Origin: Candidatus Omnitrophota bacterium
GTDB taxonomy: Bacteria; Omnitrophota; Gorgyraeia; 2-02-FULL-51-18
Length of the DNA: 35,551 nucleotides
Direction: 5' to 3'
Assembly (NCBI GenBank): GCA_016206825.1
Contig: JACQQY010000003.1
Span: 1-35,551, forward strand
Part shown: positions 14,748 to 23,826 of the stretch, in pieces
Numbering within the stretch: position 1 is the stretch's first letter
How the letters are laid out: each line of letters starts with the position of its first letter
Notes under the pieces: generated by a model
Told to the model about the DNA's origin: nothing
The model's input: only the letters and a program-made list of their open reading frames with translations
The model's database searches: none
Position numbers and translations under genes: made by a program

Positions 14748-15775
14748 AAAAGCCCTTTCCCTTCGACCATCTCGACGGATTTTTGAAAAACCTCATGGGG
14801 GGTAATCCAGTCCATGCAAACACGGTAATCGCAAGACCGGAAATAGCACGGAACCTCACAGCCCGTATCTTTCCTCAAAACAACCGCCGGGCCTTTTGAG
14901 ACGGGGCCGGTTATTTCGGGAGAAGTCGGACCGAAAAGACCGATGATGTTGGTCCCTTGGCTTGCCGCAAGATGCATCGGCCCCGAATCGTTTGTCAAAA
15001 GAAACTGAGCGCCTCTCAAAAGGATCGCAAGGGTATCGAGGGATGTTTTGCCGCATAAAGAAATAAGGCGCGCCTCGTTTGGAAAATAAGAAGAAATGCT
15101 TTTGGCGATGGGTTGTTCTTTGGTCGTGCCGCACAGGAAAATCTTCCACCCAAATCGATCAAAAAAAAGACGCAGCCACTCCACAAAATAGGAAACAGGC
15201 CAGCGTTTCAAAGGCCAATTTCCTCCCGCATGCACCACTGCGTAAGGCGCGTTTAGACCGGCCCCTTGGCGCCCCAACAGCGTTCGGAGCTCTTCTTCGG
15301 CCTCCTGCCTTGGAAAAAAATCGAGCGTCCTGCCATTCGCCTCAACGCCGCTCTTTCTCAAAAGATGAAGGAAGAAATCGATTCGATGGATTCTTCCTTC
15401 GGGGAAAGAGTGGCCTTCCGTCAAAAGGAAGTCCCTAAAACCATAGCGGTACCCGACCCTCCTCCGGATACCGGAGAGGCAGGCAGCCAATGCCTTGGTT
15501 TTTGAGCGGTGAAAAAAAATGGCCGTGTCAAACCCTCTCTTTCGAAGCAAACCGATCAGCGATTTTGTTTGCCAGATCGTTGTGAAAAACGAATTCTCTT
15601 CAAACGAAATGAGCTCATCGACAGCAGGGTTGTTTTGAAGCACCACCCTTCCCCACGGCGGCACGAGACAGGCCAGATAAGCGTTTGGATGTTTCTTCTT
15701 GATGGCGCGCAGCGCCGGGGTGGAAAAAAGAATGTCGCCCAGCCAGTTTACGTTCACAACCAATATTCTCATCAT
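14744..15775 (-). CDS. GT9-family heptosyltransferase
   Basis: A 343-residue single-domain GT9 enzyme for LPS core assembly. It opens MMRILVVNVNWLGDILFSTPAL, the standard WaaF/WaaC-like start, and contains VVHAGGNWPLKRWP (about 190-204), the donor-site TNDSGPMHLAAS and GLFGPTSP, and a C-terminal cysteine motif (CEVPCYFRSCDYRVC). Start ATG 15775 overlaps the deacetylase stop (ATGATGA), so translation is coupled; an upstream in-frame ATG at 15829 lies inside the deacetylase gene. Whether it transfers L,D-heptose cannot be settled; other phyla use GT9 proteins for different core sugars. Confidence 0.9.
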   Translation of the reverse strand: MMRILVVNVNWLGDILFSTPALRAIKKKHPNAYLACLVPPWGRVVLQNNPAVDELISFEENSFFTTIWQTKSLIGLLRKRGFDTAIFFHRSKTKALAACLSGIRRRVGYRYGFRDFLLTEGHSFPEGRIHRIDFFLHLLRKSGVEANGRTLDFFPRQEAEEELRTLLGRQGAGLNAPYAVVHAGGNWPLKRWPVSYFVEWLRLFFDRFGWKIFLCGTTKEQPIAKSISSYFPNEARLISLCGKTSLDTLAILLRGAQFLLTNDSGPMHLAASQGTNIIGLFGPTSPEITGPVSKGPAVVLRKDTGCEVPCYFRSCDYRVCMDWITPHEVFQKSVEMVEGKGLL

Positions 15776-16533
15776 TGGGTTTGAACCCGTTCTTTTCCTA
15801 ATTGATACAAACCGGTCAGCTTTACCCAAAAGTTAAACAAATTCCCCGCCCGTTCGGTAATTTTAATGCGATGCAGGGCGTAAGGATTGTGTTTGCGCAA
15901 ACCGTGATTGGTGGTAACGGCGCCCTTATAGCCTGCCTTGCGCGCTTCTTCGAGAAGGCCCTCCGTAAAACCTCCTGCCGGATAACTCAAGAGAGTTATG
16001 GGGTGACCTAAAATTTCTTCCAAGGCCTTTTTGGATTCCGTTAGTTCCAACACGGCTTCCTCCGGTTTGAGCTTAGGCAAATAAGCGTGATGAACGGTAT
16101 GGCTCCCGATCTCTAAGCCCGATTCATCCAAAATTTTTAAGTCCTCTTCCGTCAGCCACCCCTCTTGATTGACGTTATGGGTGATGACAAAAATAGCGGC
16201 GGGAAAATTCATTTTCTTCAGCACAGGAAAGGCGTAATTGAAATTATCCACATGACCGTCATCGAAGGTGATGACCACCGCATTCCAGGGGATGTTTTTG
16301 CCGTGGTGGATGCGATCAACAAGCTCGGCAAGCGGCAGGACCCGGTAGCCGTGCACTTTGAGAAACTCCATCTGGCGTTCAAACGTCTCAGGCGTTACGT
16401 AGAGACTCGTCTTTTCCGTGGTATAACCAACGTGGTGATACATGAGAATGGGGACCTCATAGTGAAATCGGCAGAAGCCCAAAAAGAAGAGCAAAAGGAT
16501 AAGGATTGAAAAAATCTTTGTGATCCGGCGCAT
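15772..16533 (-). CDS. Polysaccharide deacetylase (NodB/CE4 domain), membrane anchored
   Basis: A 253-residue protein with a short N-terminal membrane helix (about 6-22) and an extracytoplasmic CE4 domain. Catalytic and metal motifs are TFDDGH (89-94) and SHTVHH (144-149), with the LSYPAGG motif later. The early YEVPILMYHHVGY stretch is usual in this family. It removes N-acetyl groups from a glycan, perhaps an LPS core or exopolysaccharide, given its position among GT4 and GT9 genes. It begins 2 bases after the GT4/GT9 gene and overlaps the next GT9 gene, so it is part of the same transcript. The precise substrate is unknown. Confidence 0.9.
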   Translation of the reverse strand: MRRITKIFSILILLLFFLGFCRFHYEVPILMYHHVGYTTEKTSLYVTPETFERQMEFLKVHGYRVLPLAELVDRIHHGKNIPWNAVVITFDDGHVDNFNYAFPVLKKMNFPAAIFVITHNVNQEGWLTEEDLKILDESGLEIGSHTVHHAYLPKLKPEEAVLELTESKKALEEILGHPITLLSYPAGGFTEGLLEEARKAGYKGAVTTNHGLRKHNPYALHRIKITERAGNLFNFWVKLTGLYQLGKERVQTQ

Positions 16534-16535
16534 GG

Positions 16536-18704
16536 TTAGAACAAAACGCTCAACGTTTCACGGGAATCGGCCTCTTGACTCTGCGCGGCAGGGATTTTGC
16601 TCAGGTCATCCAGGAAAGAAAGCGTTGCGTCCAAAACTTCCTGAACGGTGATTTTTTTCATGCAAATAAGTCCCACCGGACAGCTCCGCAAATAACAAGG
16701 GCTGCAGGGAATCTCCTTCCATAACACCCGGCACCGGGAAGGAGGCACCAGATGCCTTCTGGGATCCGTGGGTCCAAAGAGGGCCACCAACGGCCGATCG
16801 GCGCTCGCGGCAATGTGCATCGGAGCAGAATCGGAGCTCACAAAAACCTTGCAGCGTTTGACAAGAGCGACGAGCTCCGTAACGGAAGTTTTACCCACCG
16901 CGTCAATGGGTTTGTTCCGGGTCATTCGTAAAAGCTCATCGGCAAGAGACCGGTCTTCCGTTGAGCCGGTGATGACGACCCGGATGTTTCGTTTCGCCAG
17001 CTCATCGCACAGTTTGGCAAAGTTTTCGACAGGCCATTGCTTGGTTGGCCATCGCGCCGAAGAACCGGGATTGAGTCCAACAAGCGTTTGGCTGGGCGCC
17101 ACCCATTGAGACTCAAGGAATCCCCCCACCTTTTGATCCTCGATTTTATCCGACCAAAGCTCCAGACGCTTATCCCCGACTTCGATCCCCAAAAGACGCA
17201 GAACCTGAAACTGGTGATCAAGCGGAGAAAGAAGGGAAACCGCTTCTTTCGTGCGGCGGTTAAGGAGAAAAGACCATTTTCCGTTGGCATGCCCCGCGCG
17301 GGTCCTTGCGCCGCTTAAAAAGGCCAATAAGTGGCTTGTACGGTTATTTTGCAAATCAACGACGATGTCAAAATTCTCTTTGGCTAAAAGCCGGGCCAAC
17401 TTCACGAAGCGTTCAAGACGTTTTTGGCGAGGGGCGTCTTCATAGACAAAGATATCGTCGACGTACGGTGAATTTCTAAGCAAGCGGCGGGATTTTCTGC
17501 CCACCAAAACGGAAATCCGCGCATCGGGAAAATGGCAGCGCAGGGCCCGGATGGAGGGAACGCTTAAAATCACGTCCCCCAAGGCGCTGAGCTTAATGAT
17601 TAAAATTTTTTTCCGAGTTACGGCTTCTTCGTAAACCTCGAGAGTTTTCCCGCACATTCGTTCAAGGCCGAACTCCTTCTCGACTTTATCGCGTAAAGCC
17701 CAAGCCAAACGGTTTGCCAGCGCCGGATCCTTGAGAATTCTCAAAACGGCGTCCGCCAAAAGGCGGGGATCATCGGGCACGAGAAGCCCTGTTTTTTCAT
17801 CCTCAAGAATATCCACAAAACCGCCTATCCGAGTCGCGACCACCGGCGTGCCGCACGCGCCCGCTTCAATCACGACCCGTCCAAAGGCTTCTTCGCCCAC
17901 CGAAGGAGCTGCCAGCACCGACAGCCGGGACAAGGCTTGAGGGATATCATAACGTGTTCCCAAAAACTCGACGAACGGCGTAAGCCCCAAACGCTTGACC
18001 AGCATCAAAAGTTCTTCTTTGTACTGGGGTTTAGGAGCATCTCCGATGATATGGATTTTAACGTTGGGGAAAACGCGGGTGACACGGGCCATCGCTTTTA
18101 AAAACAAGGGATGACCTTTGATGGGCGTCAATCTTCCGATGATTCCGATGATCGCTTGGCCCGAGCGCAAAGGCCGCTGTTCAGCGCGATCTTTTTCGGC
18201 CCTCTTCCATTGAAATTCTTTGGGATCCACGCCGCGGGGAATAAACCGGATTCGTTCGTAAGGAACTCCGAAATCATCCCGCATGCGTTTGCCGATGACA
18301 TGGCTTGCCACAATGACGCGCTGCCCCCACCCCATTATCCGGCTAAAAAAATGACGGCGATAAAAACCATGGCAAGTGGTCACGAACGGAACCTGTGTTT
18401 TGCGGCTTGCCCAATAGGCGATAAGGGCCGGCACGCGGCTTCTGGCATGCAAAACGTCTATCTTTTCGTTTCGGATAATCTTGGCCAGCGCTTGCGTAGA
18501 CTGCCAGATGGTCCATGGAGATTTTCGATGAACGGGCAATGGATAGTGGACTACCCCGCTTGAAACCAATTCTTCCGCCAAAGGCCCTCCGGCCGATACG
18601 ACGACCGAGTGGTGGCCTTTCTCCCGTAAGAACTTTGCCAGATCCACCGTTCCCCGCTCGACCCCTCCCAGCCTAAGCTCAGGCAAAATCTGAAGGACCC
18701 TCAC
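16536..18704 (-). CDS. GT4-GT9 fusion glycosyltransferase
   Basis: A 722-residue chain with two different glycosyltransferases. Residues 1-363 are a GT4 retaining enzyme (LGGVERGTVDLAKFL start, FIPRGVD, IGRLTPIKGH, and the EEAFGRVVIEAGACGTPVVA donor motif at 271-290). Residues 365-700 are a GT9 heptosyltransferase-like domain (KKILIIKLSALGDVILSVPSI, PGSSARWPTKQWP, SSDSAPMHIAAS, and CSPCYLRSCPVGLIC). The junction has only a couple of residues and no stop or frameshift. It probably adds two consecutive core sugars. It starts 1 base after the acyltransferase/ELM1 gene. The two halves exist as separate genes in most bacteria. Confidence 0.88.
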   Translation of the reverse strand: MRVLQILPELRLGGVERGTVDLAKFLREKGHHSVVVSAGGPLAEELVSSGVVHYPLPVHRKSPWTIWQSTQALAKIIRNEKIDVLHARSRVPALIAYWASRKTQVPFVTTCHGFYRRHFFSRIMGWGQRVIVASHVIGKRMRDDFGVPYERIRFIPRGVDPKEFQWKRAEKDRAEQRPLRSGQAIIGIIGRLTPIKGHPLFLKAMARVTRVFPNVKIHIIGDAPKPQYKEELLMLVKRLGLTPFVEFLGTRYDIPQALSRLSVLAAPSVGEEAFGRVVIEAGACGTPVVATRIGGFVDILEDEKTGLLVPDDPRLLADAVLRILKDPALANRLAWALRDKVEKEFGLERMCGKTLEVYEEAVTRKKILIIKLSALGDVILSVPSIRALRCHFPDARISVLVGRKSRRLLRNSPYVDDIFVYEDAPRQKRLERFVKLARLLAKENFDIVVDLQNNRTSHLLAFLSGARTRAGHANGKWSFLLNRRTKEAVSLLSPLDHQFQVLRLLGIEVGDKRLELWSDKIEDQKVGGFLESQWVAPSQTLVGLNPGSSARWPTKQWPVENFAKLCDELAKRNIRVVITGSTEDRSLADELLRMTRNKPIDAVGKTSVTELVALVKRCKVFVSSDSAPMHIAASADRPLVALFGPTDPRRHLVPPSRCRVLWKEIPCSPCYLRSCPVGLICMKKITVQEVLDATLSFLDDLSKIPAAQSQEADSRETLSVLF

Positions 18705-18705
18705 G

Positions 18706-20679
18706 TTACAACACCCTTTCCGCCGCGCGCTTTAAAATTTCCCGATCGTGGCCGGCCATTCCCCCGTCTCCAACCGGTTTGTGCGCTCCATTGACGGCAT
18801 TTCGAAGCGTCTCATCGAAATTGTCGGGCGTGACCCAAACAACAGCCCGGTCTTCGGTCATGCGATTCAAAAACCGCCGGTATTTTGGCTTCATTTTATG
18901 GCTTGTCGGCGTGAAGACGAAAACAGGTTTCCCCGAGGCGATCGCTTCCGAAACCATGGACAGGGATTCCCCCGACACGATGAGGATATCCGATAAACCC
19001 AAAATGGCCGGCACGGCGCCGGGAAGATTCTTTTCGTTGGCAATCACCAAAAAGGGACAATAAGCCTTCCCCTGAAAAGTCTGTTTTAAAAGCTCTTCCG
19101 CCCATACGGGCGTTCTCCGTGAAGAAGTCACCAGAAAAAACGTCTCGGCGTGCCGGGCGGAATGAATCCATTTTTTGACCCACTCGCCAAAAATCGTTTT
19201 GTTCCACTGCGTCTTTCTGGTCTCGCCTCCGATCAGGAGCCCTATTTTTCTTGAATGAGAAGAAAGGGCCATTCGGCTGGACCATCGGCAGGCCTGTTCC
19301 TGAATTTCCTTTTGATCCACGAACGATAAGGCGCCCCGGGTCACAAAAACATTTTTCTTTTGCCGCATCCGATCATGCCAAGGCACGACGACGGCCTCAA
19401 ACCGCCCGCAGGAAAGGCTTCCAGGTTTCATCAAAACGATCGATTTGGCGGCGTTTTCTTCCTTCGCGTACAGGTGGGCCGCCAAAAGGGAAGAGCCGCA
19501 GGATAGGACGACGTCGGCATAAGCCGCTGCAAGCTCTCGAAAAGAAGCTTCCTCCAAAACGCTTTTAAGCACTTGCTCCTTGAAAGGAACATGGCCTCTC
19601 GTCATCCAAAAAAGGCTTCTCATCAAAAACTTTCCCGCCTTTGTTTTGAATCGAATCGGAACGATCTTTAGATGAGTGTGATGCTTTTCGAAACCCTGTG
19701 AGCACCGCAGTTCCTCAAGGGCCCGAAAAGCCGCGAGCGACTGATGGAGGTGGCCGTTTTTGCCGTCGCTCAAAATGAGAACAAATCGATCCGGCGTGGA
19801 TTTCCAGCGCCGGTGGGCCCAAAGCCATTGGTCGGGGAACCGCCGTATCTTCGATTCGAGAACCGCGGCAAACTCCCGCAGGAGTCCCTCCTCCGCCTTC
19901 TCCGGCTGGGAATCCTCCGAAACGAAAAGAGGCGCTTCCACTTCCACGCGATGAGAAATCTTACCGGTGCGAACGATAAAAACCGGAAACACGGGGCATC
20001 CCACGCGGCGGGCGAAGGCCGCTGCTCCGCTTGGGGTTGATGAAAGCCTGCCAAAGAAAGGGACAAAAATTCCTTTCTTGCCTCCATCCTGGTCGTTCAA
20101 AATACCCACTACCTTGCCGTCCCGCAAGGCCCTGAGAATTTCCCGGACGTTCATCCCCTTTCGAATCAAAACGCTTCCTTTGGAGGCGCGCAGGGAATTC
20201 AAAAATTGATCCGACAAAGGATGTTTTTGCGGCCGGGCGAGGGCAGCCATCGGGTGCCCCAACATGCCGCTGAAGATATTCAAAAGCTCCCAACTGCCGA
20301 AATGGGCCGTCAGGAAAATAAGCCCCCCCCTTTTGCCCAGGAAGGGTTGAAACCGCTCAAGCCCCGCAAATTCAACGTGCCTGGCAAGGTAGCCTTGGTC
20401 GAATTCCGGCGCACGAAGAAGCTCTACGGCGGATAGGGCTAAATTTTGAAAAGAACGACGGGCAATTCGTTTGATCTCCGCCGTTGTCTTTTCGCCGGCA
20501 AAAGCGGCTCTTAAATTCCTAATGGCGATGATGCGGCGTTTCGAAAGAAAGTACGCAGCATTCCCCAGACATCGTGCCAGAAAAAGCGAAAAAGAAAGCG
20601 GAGAAAAACGGACAAACAGCCGCAATCCTTTGGCGACGCTAAGGATTAAGACATCTTCGAAGAAGGTTTTCCTCATCAT
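18706..20679 (-). CDS. Lipid A acyltransferase fused to an ELM1-type domain
   Basis: A 657-residue fusion. Residues 1-292 are an LpxL/HtrB-type acyltransferase, with the catalytic HFGSWE (H126, E131), RKGMNVREILRAL and the closing DQWLWAHRRWK. Residues 298-657 form an ELM1-like domain (mitochondrial fission ELM1 family, GT-B-like), with LILSDGKNGHLHQS at the start, LIGGETRKTQW and the ESLSMVSEAIASGKPVFVF motif. In bacteria free-standing ELM1 proteins are often near lipid A genes. The acyltransferase would add a secondary acyl chain to Kdo-lipid A; the second half may be a glycosyltransferase acting on the same lipid. The gene overlaps lpxK by 41 bases. Confidence 0.87.
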   Translation of the reverse strand: MMRKTFFEDVLILSVAKGLRLFVRFSPLSFSLFLARCLGNAAYFLSKRRIIAIRNLRAAFAGEKTTAEIKRIARRSFQNLALSAVELLRAPEFDQGYLARHVEFAGLERFQPFLGKRGGLIFLTAHFGSWELLNIFSGMLGHPMAALARPQKHPLSDQFLNSLRASKGSVLIRKGMNVREILRALRDGKVVGILNDQDGGKKGIFVPFFGRLSSTPSGAAAFARRVGCPVFPVFIVRTGKISHRVEVEAPLFVSEDSQPEKAEEGLLREFAAVLESKIRRFPDQWLWAHRRWKSTPDRFVLILSDGKNGHLHQSLAAFRALEELRCSQGFEKHHTHLKIVPIRFKTKAGKFLMRSLFWMTRGHVPFKEQVLKSVLEEASFRELAAAYADVVLSCGSSLLAAHLYAKEENAAKSIVLMKPGSLSCGRFEAVVVPWHDRMRQKKNVFVTRGALSFVDQKEIQEQACRWSSRMALSSHSRKIGLLIGGETRKTQWNKTIFGEWVKKWIHSARHAETFFLVTSSRRTPVWAEELLKQTFQGKAYCPFLVIANEKNLPGAVPAILGLSDILIVSGESLSMVSEAIASGKPVFVFTPTSHKMKPKYRRFLNRMTEDRAVVWVTPDNFDETLRNAVNGAHKPVGDGGMAGHDREILKRAAERVL

Positions 20680-21622
20680 CGATCGTCACTTCCACCCGTA
20701 AGACCAAAAACCGGAAGTCCGGATTTTGCTTTAAGACGTCCTTTTGCTCCAAAAGGGGTTTCAACCGATAAACATCTTTTTGGGTGGTAACGACGCATCC
20801 AACGCCGATTTTCCGGCAACGGTTGATAAAATGGGCGATTTCCCCGGCGGTATAAGCATGATGGTCGTTAAAACGAGCGGCGAAGACGATCTTTGCCCCC
20901 AAATGTTCGACCGTTTTTTCAAAGGAAAACGGATCTTCGATCCCCGAAATGACCGCCAGCTCTTTTCCCGCTATTCGGACGAAAGGAACGCTTTCATTCC
21001 GGATCAAATCTTTCAGATCCACCGCCTTGTAAAAGGCTTCGTAAATCGGCGCATGGGGCTTGATCGAAAGAAGCTTTTGCCGGATCCAATGAAGATTTTT
21101 GGAGCCGAGGTTGCTCTTCGTCAAAATAAAAGCATGGGCGCGGGACAAGTGCTCGAGGGGTTCCCGCAGCGTCCCAAGCGGAATCAACCCCCCCGGCCCA
21201 AAAGGAAGGGTCGCATTGATCGCAACAATATCCAAATCCCGGTGAAGACGCAGGTGCTGAAAACCGTCATCCAAGAGGAGAATCTCCGAACCAAAGGAAC
21301 GAACCGCGAGGGCGGCGGCTTTTGCCCGATCGCGGTGGACTACCACCGGAACTCCGGGCAAGCTTTCTCTAAGCTCTTGAATCTCGTCATGACCGTAACC
21401 GCGCGTCAGCACCGCCACTTTCTTCCCGGTGTCCATTAAATCCCGCGCCAGCCGGATCACGAGAGGCGTTTTTCCCGTTCCTCCCCACGTAATATTGCCG
21501 ATACTGATGACCCGCGCAGGAATCCTTTTGACCCGGGAAGGAAATTTCCAATAACTCATCCACCACAACCAAATGAATCCCTGATAAATCGAAGCTAACG
21601 ATTTTGCTAGGACCTTTTTCAT
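20639..21622 (-). CDS. lpxK: Tetraacyldisaccharide 4'-kinase
   Basis: A 327-residue inner-membrane-associated kinase that phosphorylates the 4' position of the lipid A disaccharide precursor. The N-terminal amphipathic segment is followed by RVISIGNITWGGTGKTP, with the P-loop at 47-53, then LTRGYG, the ILLLDDGFQH Asp/His motif and LIPLGTLREPL, all typical of LpxK. Length agrees with the family (about 320-330). The ATG overlaps the end of waaA (ATGA), and the 3' end overlaps the acyltransferase gene, so waaA-lpxK-acyltransferase form one translationally coupled lipid A block. Confidence 0.94.
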   Translation of the reverse strand: MKKVLAKSLASIYQGFIWLWWMSYWKFPSRVKRIPARVISIGNITWGGTGKTPLVIRLARDLMDTGKKVAVLTRGYGHDEIQELRESLPGVPVVVHRDRAKAAALAVRSFGSEILLLDDGFQHLRLHRDLDIVAINATLPFGPGGLIPLGTLREPLEHLSRAHAFILTKSNLGSKNLHWIRQKLLSIKPHAPIYEAFYKAVDLKDLIRNESVPFVRIAGKELAVISGIEDPFSFEKTVEHLGAKIVFAARFNDHHAYTAGEIAHFINRCRKIGVGCVVTTQKDVYRLKPLLEQKDVLKQNPDFRFLVLRVEVTIDDEENLLRRCLNP

Positions 21623-22923
21623 TTTTCATAACCTCCCGTCTGGGATCTCAAAACCGCCAAGATCCTTTCCGCATTTCTCTGGGCCGCTCCTCGATGCCCG
21701 GCCATTAGGTCTTTCGCGGCCCTCCCCAACCGCCGTCGTTCCGTTTCATCTCCAAGAAGCGCTTCCAGCTCTTTTTCCAATTCCTCCGCATTCGAGACTT
21801 GACGCGCTCCTTTTGCGTTTTTAAAGGTCTCCGCCATTTCCTGAAAATTTTCCATAAACGGACCGAACACAATGGGTTTTTCGAAGAAAGCCGGCTCCGC
21901 CAAGTTGTGCCCCCCCTTCGGCACGAGACTGCCTCCTACAAATACGAGATCCGCCGCTTGATACAAAAGAGCAAGAACCCCCATGACGTTTAAAACAAAA
22001 ACCTCGCCTCTTAGAGACTCCTTCTCCATTTCTTCTTGCATGATCTCTTGAACCGCCAGTCCCTTTTTCTCCGCGATGGCCTTTACCTCTTGAACCCTTC
22101 GCAAATGTCTTGGAGCCAAAAGAAGCCGTAACCGAGGATGGCGTCTTTTTAGAGATTGGTAAACGTCCAGAAGAGCCTTTTCTTCTCCCTCATGCGTGCT
22201 TCCGGCGATCCAAAGCAAATGATCCCGGCTCTTGAGCTCCCCCTGAAAACTCCGCAGCCAAGCCTCTTCCGTAAGAGACGGTTTCCAGTCAAACTTCATG
22301 TTCCCCGTAACCTGAACCGCCTCTTCTCGTGCGCCGAGATCGATAAAACGCCGTTTGGCTTCCTCATCTTGCGCATAGATTCCCGTTATCCGGCGAAGAA
22401 GCGGTCGAAAGAAAAAACGGAACCGGCAATACCTCCAAATGGCTCGATCGGAAATCCGGCCGTTCACGATAAACAAAGGGATCCGGTTCTCCGAAAGCTC
22501 CCAGATCAAGTTCGGCCAGAGCTCCGTTTCTACAATCACGACCGCCTTCGGTTTGACGGTTTTCAGAAAAAGCCGGACGGAGGGTCCAAAATCCAGAGGA
22601 AAGTAGAGCGCCCGATCCTGCGGATGAAGGCGCTTCTCGGCCACCTCCTTTCCGGCCGCCGTCGTTGCGGTAAACACAAAGCGGACTCCATCCCCCAGCT
22701 TTTCCCTCAAGCGCTCGGCTAGTTTCAAAGCCTGGGTCGTCTCTCCCACCGATACCCCATGAAGCCATACGATGGTGCCCGGATACTCACGGCTCTCTTT
22801 CGGAAGCATTCCCAGGCGGGATAAAAAACCATCTTTGTGTTTGCCCTTCTTTAAAAAAAACGGCAGATAGGCAAGAAAACCTATTAGAAATAAAATATCG
22901 TAACTCCATTTCACGAATGACAA
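21619..22923 (-). CDS. waaA: Kdo transferase (3-deoxy-D-manno-octulosonic acid transferase)
   Basis: A 434-residue GT30 enzyme that transfers Kdo from CMP-Kdo to lipid A at the inner membrane. It has an N-terminal membrane helix (about 8-24), LSRLGMLP, the conserved VWLHGVSVGET (about 52-62, with the catalytic Glu), FTATTAAG, YFPLDFGPSVRLFL, VETELWPNL and the late GGSLVPKGGHNLAEPAFFEKP. The length is usual. It starts 18 bases after xerC and overlaps lpxK by 4 bases. The number of Kdo residues added cannot be judged from sequence. Confidence 0.95.
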   Translation of the reverse strand: MSFVKWSYDILFLIGFLAYLPFFLKKGKHKDGFLSRLGMLPKESREYPGTIVWLHGVSVGETTQALKLAERLREKLGDGVRFVFTATTAAGKEVAEKRLHPQDRALYFPLDFGPSVRLFLKTVKPKAVVIVETELWPNLIWELSENRIPLFIVNGRISDRAIWRYCRFRFFFRPLLRRITGIYAQDEEAKRRFIDLGAREEAVQVTGNMKFDWKPSLTEEAWLRSFQGELKSRDHLLWIAGSTHEGEEKALLDVYQSLKRRHPRLRLLLAPRHLRRVQEVKAIAEKKGLAVQEIMQEEMEKESLRGEVFVLNVMGVLALLYQAADLVFVGGSLVPKGGHNLAEPAFFEKPIVFGPFMENFQEMAETFKNAKGARQVSNAEELEKELEALLGDETERRRLGRAAKDLMAGHRGAAQRNAERILAVLRSQTGGYEK

Positions 22924-22941
22924 TCGAAACCTCCGTTTTTT

Positions 22942-23826
22942 TTACCCGGCCCTCGGATGCGCTTTTTGATAGGCCTCTTTCAACCTTTCCACCGACACAT
23001 GGGTGTAAATTTGAGTCGTGGAAAGGTTCTCGTGCCCCAGGAGTTCTTGGACCGAACGCAGATCGGCGCCGTGGTTCAGAAGGTGAGTCGCAAAGGAATG
23101 TCTCAATGTGTGAGGAGACACTTTCTCTCTGCGGCACGTCTTCTGAATATATTTCTCAAGAATGCGTCTCACACTGCGGGCCGTCAAACGAGAGCCGCTC
23201 TTATGAGACGAATGATTCAAGAACAAAGCCTTTTGGCTCTTCCCCGCAAACTCATGACGAACCTCCAAGTACCGCCGGATGCTCCGCAAAGCCCTGTCGC
23301 CGATGGGACACAGCCTTTCCTTGGAACCTTTTCCCCAAACACGGCAGACTCCTCCGATAAAGTCAACGTGGTCTATCTCCAATCCGATGAGTTCGGATAC
23401 GCGCATCCCCGCGGAATACAAGGTTTCCAAAATGGCTTTATCCCGTTTTCCCGCCGGGTCACCGTCCGGCGATTCCAAAAGCTCATGCACCTCCCTTTCG
23501 TCCAGCACGATCGGAAGTCTCTTTTCAAGTTTTGGGCTTCGCAGCAAAGCAACGGGATTCGTGTCCAGCCAGCCTTCCCGATTCAAAAACTTGAAGTATG
23601 TCCGCAGTGCCGCCATCCGCCTGGCTATGGTTTTCTTTGCGAAGCCCTTTTCCTTTAGAAAGGCGAGGTACTTTCTCAAGGTAAAGATATCCACGCTCGG
23701 GAGAGACCTGTCCCCCAAAAAACGGCTGAATTCCTTCAGATCGTTGGAATAAGCCGAAAGCGTATGCGAAGAATAATTTTTCTCCGCTTTAAGATACGTC
23801 AGAAACTTGTCAACAGAAGGATCCAT
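22942..23826 (-). CDS. xerC: Tyrosine recombinase XerC/XerD
   Basis: A 294-residue site-specific recombinase for resolving chromosome dimers at dif. The N-terminal SAM-like core-binding domain is at about 1-90 and the catalytic domain at 105-290. All six catalytic residues are seen: R142, K166, H239, R242, H265 and nucleophile Y274 (HENLSTTQIYTHV). It starts directly after the topA stop with no gap, the common topA-xerC neighbourhood, which favours a housekeeping XerC/D over a mobile-element integrase. XerC or XerD cannot be separated without a second copy for comparison. Confidence 0.92.
   Translation of the reverse strand: MDPSVDKFLTYLKAEKNYSSHTLSAYSNDLKEFSRFLGDRSLPSVDIFTLRKYLAFLKEKGFAKKTIARRMAALRTYFKFLNREGWLDTNPVALLRSPKLEKRLPIVLDEREVHELLESPDGDPAGKRDKAILETLYSAGMRVSELIGLEIDHVDFIGGVCRVWGKGSKERLCPIGDRALRSIRRYLEVRHEFAGKSQKALFLNHSSHKSGSRLTARSVRRILEKYIQKTCRREKVSPHTLRHSFATHLLNHGADLRSVQELLGHENLSTTQIYTHVSVERLKEAYQKAHPRAG

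Noticed and set aside
22942-23826. Tyrosine recombinase as mobile-element integrase
   Set aside because: It directly follows topA, has the length and motifs of XerC/D, and no attachment site, tRNA or phage gene is nearby.
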